The position numbers and the translations under genes are program-made. The notes under the pieces were generated by a model that saw only the letters and a program-made list of their open reading frames with translations, did no database searches and was not told where the DNA came from. 64,000 nt of DNA, taken from Aliarcobacter cibarius. Lineage in GTDB: Bacteria > Campylobacterota > Campylobacteria > Campylobacterales > Arcobacteraceae. The stretch lies in NCBI RefSeq assembly GCF_013372265.1, contig NZ_CP054051.1:2272660-2336659 (forward strand). The letters run 5' to 3'. Below are positions 47,111-55,908 of the stretch, one piece after another. Each line of letters begins with the position of its first letter. The stretch's first letter is position 1.

Positions 47111-48307
47111 TTATCTATTTCTTGATTTGTTTAAATATTTTTTTTCTAAAACTAGAATTACTATAAAAAATAGTAGAAGTAACCCATAATTTGCAATTAA
47201 TCCACCATAATTACCAAAACTTTGAAGAAGGTTTATTTTTGGCCAAGATGTTGCAAGAGTAGGGCTTATATCATCCCAAACAAAAGCTAATAAAGTTGCA
47301 CCAATTATATTTCCAACTCCAACAATTGCAAAATGAACTTGTCCTTCAACAGCTCTATACATCCATCCACATTCACAACCACCAGCAATAACTATTCCAA
47401 AACCAAAAAGTAATCCACCAATAACGACATTTGGTCCTGTCCAAAATATCTTAGGTGCTGCACCCATATTTAAATATGTGAATACTCCTAAAGTTGCAAC
47501 AACCATCCCTATAATAATTGCAATAGCTAATTCACTTCTTCCTGTTGTAAATATATCTCTAAATGCAGATGTAAAACAAACTTGTGCTTTCGCAATAATA
47601 AGTCCAAATGATGCTCCAAAAAGTGCTGCCATACCAAGTTTTGGACTATTTGCAATGAAAATTAAATACAGTGCATAAAGGATTATTAATATAAATGCGA
47701 TTGTTCCTAATGTAAAAAAGTTTTTTACCTTCACTTCATCATGAGGTAAATTTTTTGAACAAGAAACTTTTTGCATTTTAATCTTTGACTGTAAAAATGG
47801 ACTTAATGCAACTTTTACTCCAAAATAAACTCCTACCATCATAAAAGCTGTAAAAATCCAAGCATGAAAACTAAATTGTGGTATTCCTGTAAAAAAGCTA
47901 GCTAAGTTACATCCCATACCAAGTCTTGCTCCAAATCCAGCAATTATTCCACCAATAAGAGCTTGATAAACTCTAATTCTATTTACAGGCATTCTAAACT
48001 TTACATTATTTCCCCAAAATGCTGCAACAATACAACCTGCAAACATTCCAATAATCATTACCCCATCTACTCTTGTGAATATATTCCCTTCTATACTCAT
48101 AAGCTTATAATATCCCCAAGATGATACATCAACTCCAAAAAGTTGTAAAAAATGTCCACCCCATCTAGTAAACTCTCCAGTAACTGCCCAATAAGTACCA
48201 GTTATTCCAAAATAATAAGCACTTAAAATTCCAAGAGCTATAACAGCTGGAACTGGTTTCCAAAACTTTGTAAAATAGTTTTGTCTTAGATTTTGCAAAA
48301 ATTCCAT
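47111..48307 (-). CDS. YeeE/YedE-family thiosulfate (sulfur compound) transporter
   Basis: Membrane protein of 398 residues with about ten helices in two similar halves. Conserved cysteines sit in the channel motifs GARLGMGCNLASFFTGI, KAQVCFTSAFRDIFTTGR and GGCECGWMYRAVEGQ, the places where TsuA passes thiosulfate by cysteine contacts. It probably imports thiosulfate for cysteine synthesis together with the TusA-like protein encoded downstream. A selenium-related YedE role is the main alternative. The long 256-base gap before it carries structured sequence (see findings). Confidence 0.85.
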   Translation of the reverse strand: MEFLQNLRQNYFTKFWKPVPAVIALGILSAYYFGITGTYWAVTGEFTRWGGHFLQLFGVDVSSWGYYKLMSIEGNIFTRVDGVMIIGMFAGCIVAAFWGNNVKFRMPVNRIRVYQALIGGIIAGFGARLGMGCNLASFFTGIPQFSFHAWIFTAFMMVGVYFGVKVALSPFLQSKIKMQKVSCSKNLPHDEVKVKNFFTLGTIAFILIILYALYLIFIANSPKLGMAALFGASFGLIIAKAQVCFTSAFRDIFTTGRSELAIAIIIGMVVATLGVFTYLNMGAAPKIFWTGPNVVIGGLLFGFGIVIAGGCECGWMYRAVEGQVHFAIVGVGNIIGATLLAFVWDDISPTLATSWPKINLLQSFGNYGGLIANYGLLLLFFIVILVLEKKYLNKSRNR

Positions 48308-48389
48308 ATTTTGCTTCCTAACAATAATAAAATAAAAGTGATTGACTCTCTTCGTAAAAGAAATGAAATTTATATATGAAGTCTAGTCT

Positions 48390-48426
48390 GTTTGCTCCGC
48401 AAACCTTAAAAACGGAGTTTAACAAA
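48390..48426. other. Alternative hairpins in the yeeE-typA divergent gap
   Basis: GTTTGC-tcc-GCAAAC can form a tight hairpin, while CTCCG...CGGAG together with outer GTTTG...CAAAC can form a competing longer stem over the same bases. It is the only GC-containing structure in the 256-base gap between the divergent yeeE-type and typA genes. It would lie in the yeeE-type leader if transcribed on the minus strand. Function unknown. Confidence 0.4.
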
Positions 48427-48529
48427 CTATATATTAATTTGTTCTAAAAAGAGTAAAAATATTTTTACCATATTTATTTTTTGTTTAACCATATTTTAAG
48501 CTATTATAAAAATCTAAGTTTTTTTTAGA

Positions 48530-48535
48530 TATAAT
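48530..48535 (+). promoter_or_regulatory. -10 box of typA
   Basis: TATAAT lies 29 bases before the typA ATG, preceded by T-rich sequence typical of Campylobacterota promoters, which lack a strong -35 box. A ribosome site AAGAAG follows. Confidence 0.55.
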
Positions 48536-48563
48536 CCGCGAAAATTTTAAATAAAGAAGAAGT

Positions 48564-50378
48564 ATGAGAGACATTAGAAATATAGCAGTTATTGCTCACG
48601 TTGACCATGGAAAAACTACTCTAGTAGACCAACTTTTAAAACAAAGTGGTACATTTTCAGCACACCAAAATGTAGATGAAAGAGTTATGGATAGTAATGC
48701 AATCGAAAAAGAAAGAGGTATTACAATCCTTTCAAAAAATACAGCAATTGACTATGAAGGTGTAAGAATTAATATTATTGACACTCCGGGACACGCCGAT
48801 TTTGGTGGAGAAGTTGAGAGGGTTTTAAAAATGGTTGATTCTGTTTTATTACTAGTTGATGCACAAGAGGGAGTAATGCCTCAAACAAAATTCGTTGTTA
48901 AAAAAGCATTATCTTTAGGGCATAGACCAATTGTTGTAGTAAACAAAATAGATAAACCAGCTGCTGAACCAGATAGAGTTGTTGATGAGGTATTTGACCT
49001 TTTTGCACAAATGGATGCAACTGAAGAACAATTAGAATTCCCAGTTATTTATGCAGCTGCAAGGGATGGTCTTGCAAGATATGATGTAAATGATGGAAAT
49101 ATGGATTTCAAACCATTATATGACACTATTTTAAAAGAAGTTCCAAAACCTCAAGGAGCTGATGAAAATGGATTACAACTTCAAGTATTTACTCTAGATT
49201 ATGATAACTTTATTGGAAAAATTGGTATTGCTAGAATTTTTAATGGTACTATTTCTCAAGGTGAAACAGTTTTATTATGTAAAGCTGATGGAGAAAAAAT
49301 AAAAGGAAGAGTATCTAAGCTTATTGGATTTAAAGGAATGGATAGATTCGATATTAAAACTGCTGGTTCTGGGGATATTGTTGCAGTTGCTGGATTTGAA
49401 ACTATTGATGTTGGGGATTCTTTATGTGATCCAACAAATCCAATGCCACTTGATCCTATGCATATTGAAGAACCAACTTTATCTGTTACATTCTCTGTAA
49501 ATGACTCTCCATTAGCAGGAACTGAAGGGAAATTCGTAACTTCAAACAAAATTGATGAGAGATTAAAAGCTGAAATGAACACAAATATTGCTATGAGTTA
49601 TGAGCAAATTGGTGAAGGTAAATTTAAAGTAAATGGAAGAGGTGAGCTTCAGGTTACTATTTTAGCTGAAAATATGAGAAGAGAAGGTTTTGAATTCTGT
49701 ATAGGAAGACCTGAAGTTATCATTAGAGAAGAAAATGGTATTAAAATGGAGCCATTTGAGCATTTAGTAATCGATACTCCAGATGAATTTAGTGGTGCTA
49801 TTATTGAAAAACTTGGAAAAAGAAAAGCTGTTATGACAAATATGGTTCCAATGGGAGAAGGTTCTACTAGATTAGAGTTCGAAATTCCAGCAAGAGGATT
49901 AATCGGTATTAGAACAGAATTCTTAACTGAAACTAGAGGAGAGGGTGTTATGAATCACTCATTCTTAGAGTTTAGACCATACTCTGGTACAGTTGAAAGT
50001 AGAAAGTATGGAGCACTAGTTTCTATGGAAAATGGAGAAGCGTTAGCTTACTCAATTTTTAACTTACAAGATAGAGGAGTTATGTTTATAAAACCTCAAG
50101 ATAAAGTATATATTGGTATGGTTGTAGGACAACATGCTAAAGATAATGATTTAGATGTAAATCCTATTAAAGGGAAACAACAATCAAATGTAAGATCTTC
50201 TGGAGCTGATGAAGCTATTAAACTTATCCCACCAAGAACTATGTCTTTAGAAAATGCTTTAGAGTGGATTGAAGAAGACGAAGCTGTTGAAGTTACTCCT
50301 GTATCTATAAGAATAAGAAAAAGAGAACTTGATCCAACAGTTAGAAAAAGAACTGCAAAAAAAGAGAAAAATTCATAA
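48564..50378 (+). CDS. typA: Ribosome-associated GTPase TypA/BipA
   Basis: Translational GTPase linked to 50S assembly, cold and stress adaptation. G1 is [10 protein letters not shown] (about 11-20), G2 region [10 protein letters not shown]3 [11 protein letters not shown] and G4 [10 protein letters not shown], followed by EF-G-like domains and the BipA-specific C-terminal domain ([30 protein letters not shown]). Length 604 is normal. Monocistronic, with a strong terminator 35 bases after its stop. Confidence 0.96.
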   Translation: MRDIRNIAVIAHVDHGKTTLVDQLLKQSGTFSAHQNVDERVMDSNAIEKERGITILSKNTAIDYEGVRINIIDTPGHADFGGEVERVLKMVDSVLLLVDAQEGVMPQTKFVVKKALSLGHRPIVVVNKIDKPAAEPDRVVDEVFDLFAQMDATEEQLEFPVIYAAARDGLARYDVNDGNMDFKPLYDTILKEVPKPQGADENGLQLQVFTLDYDNFIGKIGIARIFNGTISQGETVLLCKADGEKIKGRVSKLIGFKGMDRFDIKTAGSGDIVAVAGFETIDVGDSLCDPTNPMPLDPMHIEEPTLSVTFSVNDSPLAGTEGKFVTSNKIDERLKAEMNTNIAMSYEQIGEGKFKVNGRGELQVTILAENMRREGFEFCIGRPEVIIREENGIKMEPFEHLVIDTPDEFSGAIIEKLGKRKAVMTNMVPMGEGSTRLEFEIPARGLIGIRTEFLTETRGEGVMNHSFLEFRPYSGTVESRKYGALVSMENGEALAYSIFNLQDRGVMFIKPQDKVYIGMVVGQHAKDNDLDVNPIKGKQQSNVRSSGADEAIKLIPPRTMSLENALEWIEEDEAVEVTPVSIRIRKRELDPTVRKRTAKKEKNS

Positions 50379-50412
50379 TTTTTTCTAAATAAATTTTACG
50401 AAAGTAAAATAT

Positions 50413-50452
50413 AAAAAAAAGGAGAGAAGCAAATTGTTTCTTTCCTTTTTTT
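50413..50452 (+). terminator. Terminator of typA
   Basis: A long stem (AAAAAAAAGGAGAGAA pairing with TTCTTTCCTTTTTTTT, one wobble) ends in a run of U residues. A smaller hairpin ATTTTAC-gaaa-GTAAAAT lies just before it (50395-50412). Confidence 0.8.
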
Positions 50453-50467
50453 ATTTGTAATATATTC

Positions 50468-50520
50468 TTGACACAAAAATAAAAATCAAATATAATTTAT
50501 CAATTAGGTAGGTGATAAAT
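50468..50520 (+). promoter_or_regulatory. rrf2 promoter with operator-like element
   Basis: TTGACA (50468-50473), 17 bases, TATAAT (50491-50496): a perfect sigma-70 promoter, unusual for this lineage. Directly after the -10 comes the element TTATCAATTAGGTAGGTGAT (50497-50516), also found at the EAL and cysT promoters. It overlaps the likely start site and the ribosome site of the gene, so a bound Rrf2 protein would block its own expression (inference). Confidence 0.75.
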
Positions 50521-50979
50521 ATGAAAGTATCAAAAAAAACGGATTATGCGCTAAGAGCTCTATTTGCAATAGCTGCAGCAGATAATTTAATATCAATAAG
50601 AGAATTATCTGAATCAGTTGACGTTCCAAGAAGATTTTTAGAAAATATCATGCTTGAAATGAATAAAGTAGGGTGGGTTAAAAGTATTCCTGGTCGTTAT
50701 GGAGGTTATGTTTTAGCAAAAGATGCTAATGAAATAACTTTAGGAGAGGTAATTAGATATTTTGAAGGAATGATAGCAATGATATCATGCGTTTCAGTGT
50801 CAAGTTATGAACCATGTAGTCAAGAAGGTAAGTGTTATTTTAGAAGAGTATTCTTAAATATTAGGAATTTAACTGCTCAAATCTTAGATAAAACAACAAT
50901 TGCTTCTTGTTTAGGGCAAGCCCCTGTAACAAAAGAAGATGTATTAAAAGAAGAATTTGTAGGTGGATTGGGAATTTAA
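50521..50979 (+). CDS. Rrf2-family transcriptional regulator with Fe-S type cysteines
   Basis: Winged-helix regulator of the IscR/CymR/NsrR family. The start MKVSKKTDYALRALF and the helix-turn-helix RELSESVDVPRRFLENIM are typical. Cysteines C90, C99 and C105 (spacing C-x8-C-x5-C) lie where IscR has C-x5-C-x5-C, and another, C130, follows, so it may bind an Fe-S cluster or sense cysteine. I use ATG 50521; the upstream in-frame GTG at 50512 lies inside the operator/ribosome-site region. Shared operator-like elements at its own, the EAL and the cysT promoters point to a role as sulfur/cysteine regulator. Confidence 0.85.
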   Translation: MKVSKKTDYALRALFAIAAADNLISIRELSESVDVPRRFLENIMLEMNKVGWVKSIPGRYGGYVLAKDANEITLGEVIRYFEGMIAMISCVSVSSYEPCSQEGKCYFRRVFLNIRNLTAQILDKTTIASCLGQAPVTKEDVLKEEFVGGLGI

Positions 50980-50981
50980 AA

Positions 50982-51016
50982 ATTATAAAGTATCTTTACC
51001 TTAGATACTTTGTAAT
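50982..51016 (+). terminator. Terminator-like hairpin after rrf2
   Basis: A 14-bp AT-rich stem, ATTATAAAGTATCT with AGATACTTTGTAAT (one wobble pair), begins two bases after the rrf2 stop codon and is followed by TAATTTCC. It separates rrf2 from the EAL gene, which has its own promoter. Confidence 0.65.
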
Positions 51017-51043
51017 TAATTTCCTCATTTACTTTAGTTATTA

Positions 51044-51097
51044 TTGAAATAAAAGGTTAAATTCATTATAATTTCACCAATTTAGTAGATGATAGAT
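51044..51097 (+). promoter_or_regulatory. EAL-gene promoter with Rrf2 operator-like element
   Basis: TTGAAA (51044-51049), 17 bases, TATAAT (51067-51072), then directly TTCACCAATTTAGTAGATGA and ATAGAT (51073-51097). The element differs from the one at cysT at a single base over 25 positions. A leader of about 140 bases follows, in which ACCAATTT of the element can pair with AAATTGGT (51109-51116). A second TATAAT lies at 51125-51130. Confidence 0.72.
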
Positions 51098-51220
51098 TTT
51101 CTAACAAAAAATTGGTAAGATTTATATAATCTTTATAAATAATGTTTTATTAATTGAAAAAATGCACAAAAATACATTTTGATAATCTTAGAACATTTGA
51201 TTTAATTTATAGATACAAAA

Positions 51221-52453
51221 ATGGAAGAAATAACAAAAAATAGTCTCTTTTCAAATAGAAAAGAGTTTATAAATGATATTGACAAAAAATTATTTAATAA
51301 ACTAGTTATATTTGATATAAGTGGATTTGGGAACATAAACCATTATTATGGTTACCAAATTGGAGAAAAAGTTTTAAATTTGGTTTTTCTAAGACTAGAA
51401 GACAAATTTTTAAATAGTAAAATATATTATTTAGGGGCAGATATCTTTGCTGCTGCATCTAGTATTGAAGTATCAAAAGATAGATTTATTCAAACCATTA
51501 AATCTATAATTTGGTATTTTGGCTACTCTCCAATAGAATTAGAGCATTACAAAATCTACATACCTTTAAGAGCTGGGGTTGCAATAAATTATTCAAATCT
51601 AATTTTTAGTGCAGAATTTGCTTTAAAACAAACAAGAGTATTAAAACACAATTTAGTAATTTATGATAGTGAACAACATCAAATTTCTCATCCAAACTCA
51701 TCAACAATTGAACAAGACTTATACTGGGAAACTCAAATAATTCAAGCTGTAAAAAAAGATAAATTTGAAATATTTGCTCAATCAATTAGTAATCAACAAG
51801 AAAAAAAATATGAAATATTAGTAAGAATGAAAGATTCAAAAGGAGATATTATATCTCCATATTTTTTTATTGATAGAGCGAAAAGAATTAATCTTTATAG
51901 TGAAATCACAAAAAAAGTTATTCAAAAATCATTTGAATTCTTCGAAGGTAAAAGTATTGAATTTAGTATAAATCTATCAATTAGTGATATATTAGAAAAA
52001 GAAGTTGTTGATTTTTTAATACAAAAAATATATGAATATGATATTGGGTACTTTTTAACTATTGAAATAACAGAAAGTGAAGGTATAGATAACCTTGAAG
52101 AAGTAATTTCTTTTATTAAAATTGTTAAAAATTTAGGAGTAAAAATAGCCATAGATGATTTTGGAACTGGATACTCAAATTTCTCTTATTTAGTTAAACT
52201 TCAAGCAGACTTTATAAAAATTGATGGTTCAATAATTCAAGATATAAATAAATCAAAAACAGCAAAAGCAGTTATAGAAGCGATAGTCTTTTTTTCAAAA
52301 AAAGTTGGAATGAAAACGGTTGCCGAATTTGTATCATCAAAAGATATATTTAAAGTTTGTAAAGAATTAGAAATTGATTATTTTCAAGGTTATTTGTTTG
52401 ATGAACCAAAAAATATTGATAGCTTAAAAGAGTTTATAAATAATAAAAAATAA
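51221..52453 (+). CDS. EAL-domain protein with degenerate GGDEF
   Basis: Predicted c-di-GMP phosphodiesterase, cytoplasmic. Residues ~20-150 form a GGDEF-like fold whose signature is degenerate (LGADIF), so it cannot make c-di-GMP. Residues ~165-405 form an EAL domain. The name-giving motif is EIL (YEILVRM), but the metal and catalytic residues look present: Asn in INLSIS, Glu in TIEITESEG, DDFGTGYS, Lys in FIKIDGS and Glu in VAEFV. No strong ribosome site precedes the ATG. It lies between rrf2 and cysTWA and shares their operator-like element, so its expression may follow sulfur status. Confidence 0.82.
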   Translation: MEEITKNSLFSNRKEFINDIDKKLFNKLVIFDISGFGNINHYYGYQIGEKVLNLVFLRLEDKFLNSKIYYLGADIFAAASSIEVSKDRFIQTIKSIIWYFGYSPIELEHYKIYIPLRAGVAINYSNLIFSAEFALKQTRVLKHNLVIYDSEQHQISHPNSSTIEQDLYWETQIIQAVKKDKFEIFAQSISNQQEKKYEILVRMKDSKGDIISPYFFIDRAKRINLYSEITKKVIQKSFEFFEGKSIEFSINLSISDILEKEVVDFLIQKIYEYDIGYFLTIEITESEGIDNLEEVISFIKIVKNLGVKIAIDDFGTGYSNFSYLVKLQADFIKIDGSIIQDINKSKTAKAVIEAIVFFSKKVGMKTVAEFVSSKDIFKVCKELEIDYFQGYLFDEPKNIDSLKEFINNKK

Positions 52454-52480
52454 ATTATTTTTTAAATTCTCTTTTTCATC

Positions 52481-52534
52481 TTGACAAAATTAATAAAATA
52501 TAATATACTTTCACCAATTTAGTAGGTGATAGAT
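52481..52534 (+). promoter_or_regulatory. cysT promoter with Rrf2 operator-like element
   Basis: TTGACA (52481-52486), 17 bases, TATACT (52504-52509), then directly TTCACCAATTTAGTAGGTGA and TAGAT (52510-52534). The inverted pair TCACC...GGTGA lies within the element. It covers the expected transcription start, so binding should repress cysTWA. Confidence 0.75.
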
Positions 52535-52553
52535 TATCGCCTACATTTTTTTT
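52522..52553 (+). terminator. Attenuator-like hairpin in the cysT leader
   Basis: GTAGGTGATA pairs with TATCGCCTAC (10 bp, one wobble, loop GAT) and is followed by A and eight U residues, a full intrinsic-terminator plan placed between the cysT promoter and the cysT start. Its left arm is shared with the operator-like element. As DNA it may also extend the protein-binding palindrome. Confidence 0.65.
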
Positions 52554-52605
52554 GATATTTTTATATATCATCTATCTTATGAAGATTATATTAGGAGTTC
52601 TTATT

Positions 52606-53460
52606 ATGAGAATTAATTTTGGAATATTAAAAAGAACCAAATCACCAATACCTGGTTTTGGTCTTACTATGGGATATACAGTTTTTTATCTTAGTATTAT
52701 TGTAATTATCCCTTTAATTGCTCTTTTTACAGAAGCATTCAGTTTAGGATGGGATGCTTTTATAAATGCGACAACTGACCCAAGAGTAGTTGCAAGTTAT
52801 AAACTAACATTTGTAACTTCATTAATAGCAGCAATGGTAAATACTTTTTTTGGTTTGATTGTTGCTTGGTGTTTAGTTAGATATACATTTTTTGGAAAAA
52901 GAGTTTTTGATGCAATAGTTGATTTACCTTTTGCGCTACCAACAGCTGTTTCAGGTATTGCTCTTACAACACTTTATTCATCTCAAGGATGGTTTGGACA
53001 ATTTTTAGAGCCTCTAGGAATAAAAATAGTATTCACACCTATTGGAATAACAATTGCATTAATATTTATTGGTCTTCCTTTTGTAGTAAGAACTATCCAA
53101 CCAGCTCTTGAAGAGATTCAAATAGAGCAAGAAGAGGCAAGTGCTAGTTTGGGAGCATCAAGATGGCAAACATTTTATAAAGTTATTTTGCCAACAATAT
53201 TTCCAGCACTATTGACTGGTTTTGCTCTTTCGTTTGCAAGAGCTTTAGGTGAATATGGTTCTGTTGTTTTTATAGCTGGAAATATGCCATTTAAAACAGA
53301 GATAAGTACTCTTTTAATTATTACAAAACTTGAACAGTATGATTTTGCAGGTGCTACAGCAATTGCAGTTGTGATGTTATTAATCTCTTTCGTAATGTTA
53401 TTATTGATTAATATACTCCAAAGATGGAGTTCAAGAAGAAGAGGAATGGAGGCAATATGA
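52606..53460 (+). CDS. cysT: Sulfate/thiosulfate ABC transporter permease CysT
   Basis: Inner-membrane permease of the sulfate importer, about six helices. The ABC-interaction loop EEASASLGASRWQTFYKVILPTIFPALLTGF with the conserved EAA-type glycine is seen near residues 180-212, and FARALGEYGSVVFIAGNMPFKTE is typical of CysT. I start at ATG 52606 (MRINFGILKR), which has AGGAG eight bases upstream; the frame extends up to 52552 without a ribosome site. Overlaps cysW by four bases (ATGA). No periplasmic sulfate-binding protein gene is next to it. Confidence 0.93.
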   Translation: MRINFGILKRTKSPIPGFGLTMGYTVFYLSIIVIIPLIALFTEAFSLGWDAFINATTDPRVVASYKLTFVTSLIAAMVNTFFGLIVAWCLVRYTFFGKRVFDAIVDLPFALPTAVSGIALTTLYSSQGWFGQFLEPLGIKIVFTPIGITIALIFIGLPFVVRTIQPALEEIQIEQEEASASLGASRWQTFYKVILPTIFPALLTGFALSFARALGEYGSVVFIAGNMPFKTEISTLLIITKLEQYDFAGATAIAVVMLLISFVMLLLINILQRWSSRRRGMEAI

Positions 53461-54314
53461 AAACACGAAGTAATTCAAAAACATCATTAGATGAATCAAA
53501 AATTGTTAAATATTTATTAATAGGTACAGCTATAACTTTTTTAATGGTTATGCTAGTTATTCCACTAATTACTATATTTGCAGAGGCTTTTAGAAAAGGA
53601 ATAGAAGCATATTTTATCTCTTTTGAAGATGAGTATGTTTTACAGGCCATTAAATTAACTTTAATAACAGCAGCTATTGCTGTTCCACTAAATTTAATTT
53701 TCGGAGTTTGTGCATCTTGGGCAATTGCAAAATATTCATTCTTTGGAAAAAGCTTTTTAATAACTTTAATTGATTTACCATTTGCCGTAAGTCCAGTTAT
53801 TTCGGGTTTTGTATATGTTTTACTCTTTGGAGCACAAGGTTGGTTTGGACACTGGTTAATTGAGAATGATATACAAATTATATTTGCAGTTCCAGGAATT
53901 GTGTTAGCAACTATATTTGTAACTTTTCCATTTGTTGCAAGAGAATTAATTCCTTTAATGCAAGAACAAGGAAATGATGAAGAACAAGCAGCACTTCTTT
54001 TAGGAGCTAGCGGTTTTCAAACATTTTGGAAAGTTACCTTGCCAAATATAAAATGGGGACTTCTTTATGGGGTAATATTATGTAATGCAAGAGCAATGGG
54101 AGAATTTGGAGCTGTTTCAGTTGTTTCTGGACATATCCAAGGAATTACAAATACTATGCCATTACAAGTTGAGATTTTATATAACGAATATAACTTTGTT
54201 GCAGCATTTGCTGTTTCAACACTTTTAGCAATACTTGCACTTTTAACTTTGGTATTAAAATATATCTTAGAGTGGAAAGTTCAAAGAAGAATAAAAAAAT
54301 TAGAAAATGAATAG
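53457..54314 (+). CDS. cysW: Sulfate/thiosulfate ABC transporter permease CysW
   Basis: Second permease of the sulfate importer, about six helices. The coupling loop EEQAALLLGASGFQTFWKVTLPNIKWGLLYG and the CysW-type ARAMGEFGAVSVVSGHIQGITNTMPL segment are present. Start is ATG 53457 in an ATGA overlap with the cysT stop, with GGAGG four bases upstream; an in-frame ATG at 53424 lies within cysT and is unlikely. Length 285. Ten bases before cysA. Confidence 0.93.
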   Translation: MKTRSNSKTSLDESKIVKYLLIGTAITFLMVMLVIPLITIFAEAFRKGIEAYFISFEDEYVLQAIKLTLITAAIAVPLNLIFGVCASWAIAKYSFFGKSFLITLIDLPFAVSPVISGFVYVLLFGAQGWFGHWLIENDIQIIFAVPGIVLATIFVTFPFVARELIPLMQEQGNDEEQAALLLGASGFQTFWKVTLPNIKWGLLYGVILCNARAMGEFGAVSVVSGHIQGITNTMPLQVEILYNEYNFVAAFAVSTLLAILALLTLVLKYILEWKVQRRIKKLENE

Positions 54315-54325
54315 TAGGATAAATT

Positions 54326-55372
54326 ATGAAAATTGAAGTAAAAAATTTAACAAAATATTTTGGAAACTTTACAGCTTTAGAAAATATAAATTTAGACATA
54401 GTTGAAGGTGAACTACTTGCACTATTAGGACCATCGGGAAGTGGGAAAACTACACTATTAAGAATGATTGCAGGACTTGAAACAGTAGATGACACTGATA
54501 AAGGTGAAATTTTATTTAATAATATTGATGTTGCAAAAAAAGATATTGGGGATAGAGATATAGGTTTTGTATTTCAACACTATGCACTATTTAAACATAT
54601 GACTGTTTTTGAAAACATTGCTTTTGGTCTTAGAGTAAAACCTAAAAAAGAGAGATTAAGCAACAAAAAAATAGAAGAAAAAGTGACAAAACTTTTAAAA
54701 TTAATCCAACTAGATGGTTTTGCATCAAGATTTCCTTGGCAACTTTCAGGTGGTCAAAGACAAAGAGTTGCACTCGCTCGTGCACTTGCAGTTGAACCAA
54801 AAGTTTTATTACTTGATGAACCATTTGGAGCACTTGATGCAAAAGTGAGAACTGATTTAAGAAGATGGCTAAAAGAGCTTCAAGAAGAGCTTGGAATTAC
54901 TACAATTTTAGTAACTCATGACCAAGAAGAGGCTCTTGAGGTTGCAAATAGAATTGTCGTAATAAATAAAGGGAAAATAGAACAAATAGGAACTCCTGAA
55001 GAAGTTTTTCATAATCCAAGTAATGAATTTGTGATAAACTTTCTAGGAAATGTAAATCTATTTCATGCAAGAGAAATAGAAAATTCATCTGCACTAGAAG
55101 AACCAACTGATAATAAATATTTAATTAGACCTCATGAGTTAGAAATAGTTTCTGTAAATGACAAAGATGCAATTATTCAAGCAAAAGTTAAATATATTCA
55201 ACTAGCTGGTTCATTTGTAAAAGTTGAATTAACTTATTTAAATGATGATAAAAGAGTTGTTTTAGTTGAAATGCCTCATTATGAATTTAATGAAAAAAAT
55301 ATTCAAAAAGGCGATATTGTAGGAATTAGAACTAGAAAACTAAGAAGTTTTGAAGATGGAGCAGGAATCTAA
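54326..55372 (+). CDS. cysA: Sulfate/thiosulfate ABC transporter ATPase CysA
   Basis: ATPase that powers CysTW. Walker A is GPSGSGKTT (about 34-42), Q-loop [14 protein letters not shown], signature [15 protein letters not shown], Walker [12 protein letters not shown] and the switch His in [11 protein letters not shown]-terminal TOBE-type regulatory domain (about 235-348) begins at [19 protein letters not shown]. Last gene of the cys operon; the FNR-type box for the next gene begins directly after its stop. Confidence 0.94.
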   Translation: MKIEVKNLTKYFGNFTALENINLDIVEGELLALLGPSGSGKTTLLRMIAGLETVDDTDKGEILFNNIDVAKKDIGDRDIGFVFQHYALFKHMTVFENIAFGLRVKPKKERLSNKKIEEKVTKLLKLIQLDGFASRFPWQLSGGQRQRVALARALAVEPKVLLLDEPFGALDAKVRTDLRRWLKELQEELGITTILVTHDQEEALEVANRIVVINKGKIEQIGTPEEVFHNPSNEFVINFLGNVNLFHAREIENSSALEEPTDNKYLIRPHELEIVSVNDKDAIIQAKVKYIQLAGSFVKVELTYLNDDKRVVLVEMPHYEFNEKNIQKGDIVGIRTRKLRSFEDGAGI

Positions 55373-55414
55373 TTGATTTTTATCAATATAAATTTTATAG
55401 TTATTCAATAAAAT
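55373..55414 (+). promoter_or_regulatory. FNR/CRP-type box and -10 of the bacteriohemerythrin gene
   Basis: TTGATTTTTATCAA (55373-55386) matches the FNR-family palindrome TTGAT-N4-ATCAA perfectly. A -10-like TAAAAT lies at 55409-55414, predicting a start near 55421, so the box centre would be at about -41.5, the usual activator position. The ribosome site TTTAGGAAT precedes the ATG at 55439. Confidence 0.68.
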
Positions 55415-55438
55415 GTGAAAAAATTTTAGGAATCAAAA

Positions 55439-55879
55439 ATGTTAATAGATAAAAATGTTCTACCTTTAGTTGATGTTGATTTTATGAATAATACTCACTT
55501 TGAAGATATTGATTTAATAAATGAAATTTATTTAAATATAGAAAATTTTGAACAAAATCAAAATATTGAAAATTTTGACAAATTAAAAAGTATCTATAAT
55601 CAATGGGTAGACCATACTATTCAACACTTTGCAACAGAGGAAGAAGAGATGCAAAAAAAAGGTTTTTTTGCATACCCTTTTCATAAAGGTGAGCATGACA
55701 AAAATCTAAGTGATATCAAAGCTCTATGGCAAGAGTTTGAATCAAACAAAGATATTAAAGCTTTGAAAAACTATATAGAATATGATTTAATAAACTGGTT
55801 AATAAATCATATTAAAAGTATGGATACTGTAACTGCTAGATTTTTTAAGACAGGAATGAGCCCTTGTGGTATGCTTTAA
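55439..55879 (+). CDS. Bacteriohemerythrin (oxygen-binding di-iron protein)
   Basis: Four-helix bundle protein of 146 residues that reversibly binds oxygen at a di-iron site. All ligands are in place: H20, H63-x3-E67, H82-x3-H86 and H124-x4-D129. It is soluble and has no signal peptide. Hemerythrins in microaerophilic Campylobacterota protect Fe-S enzymes from oxygen or deliver it to oxidases. It has its own promoter with an FNR-type box, and ends at a strong bidirectional terminator. Confidence 0.92.
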   Translation: MLIDKNVLPLVDVDFMNNTHFEDIDLINEIYLNIENFEQNQNIENFDKLKSIYNQWVDHTIQHFATEEEEMQKKGFFAYPFHKGEHDKNLSDIKALWQEFESNKDIKALKNYIEYDLINWLINHIKSMDTVTARFFKTGMSPCGML

Positions 55880-55908
55880 TTAAGCCAAAAAATTTATAAA
55901 TATTAAAT

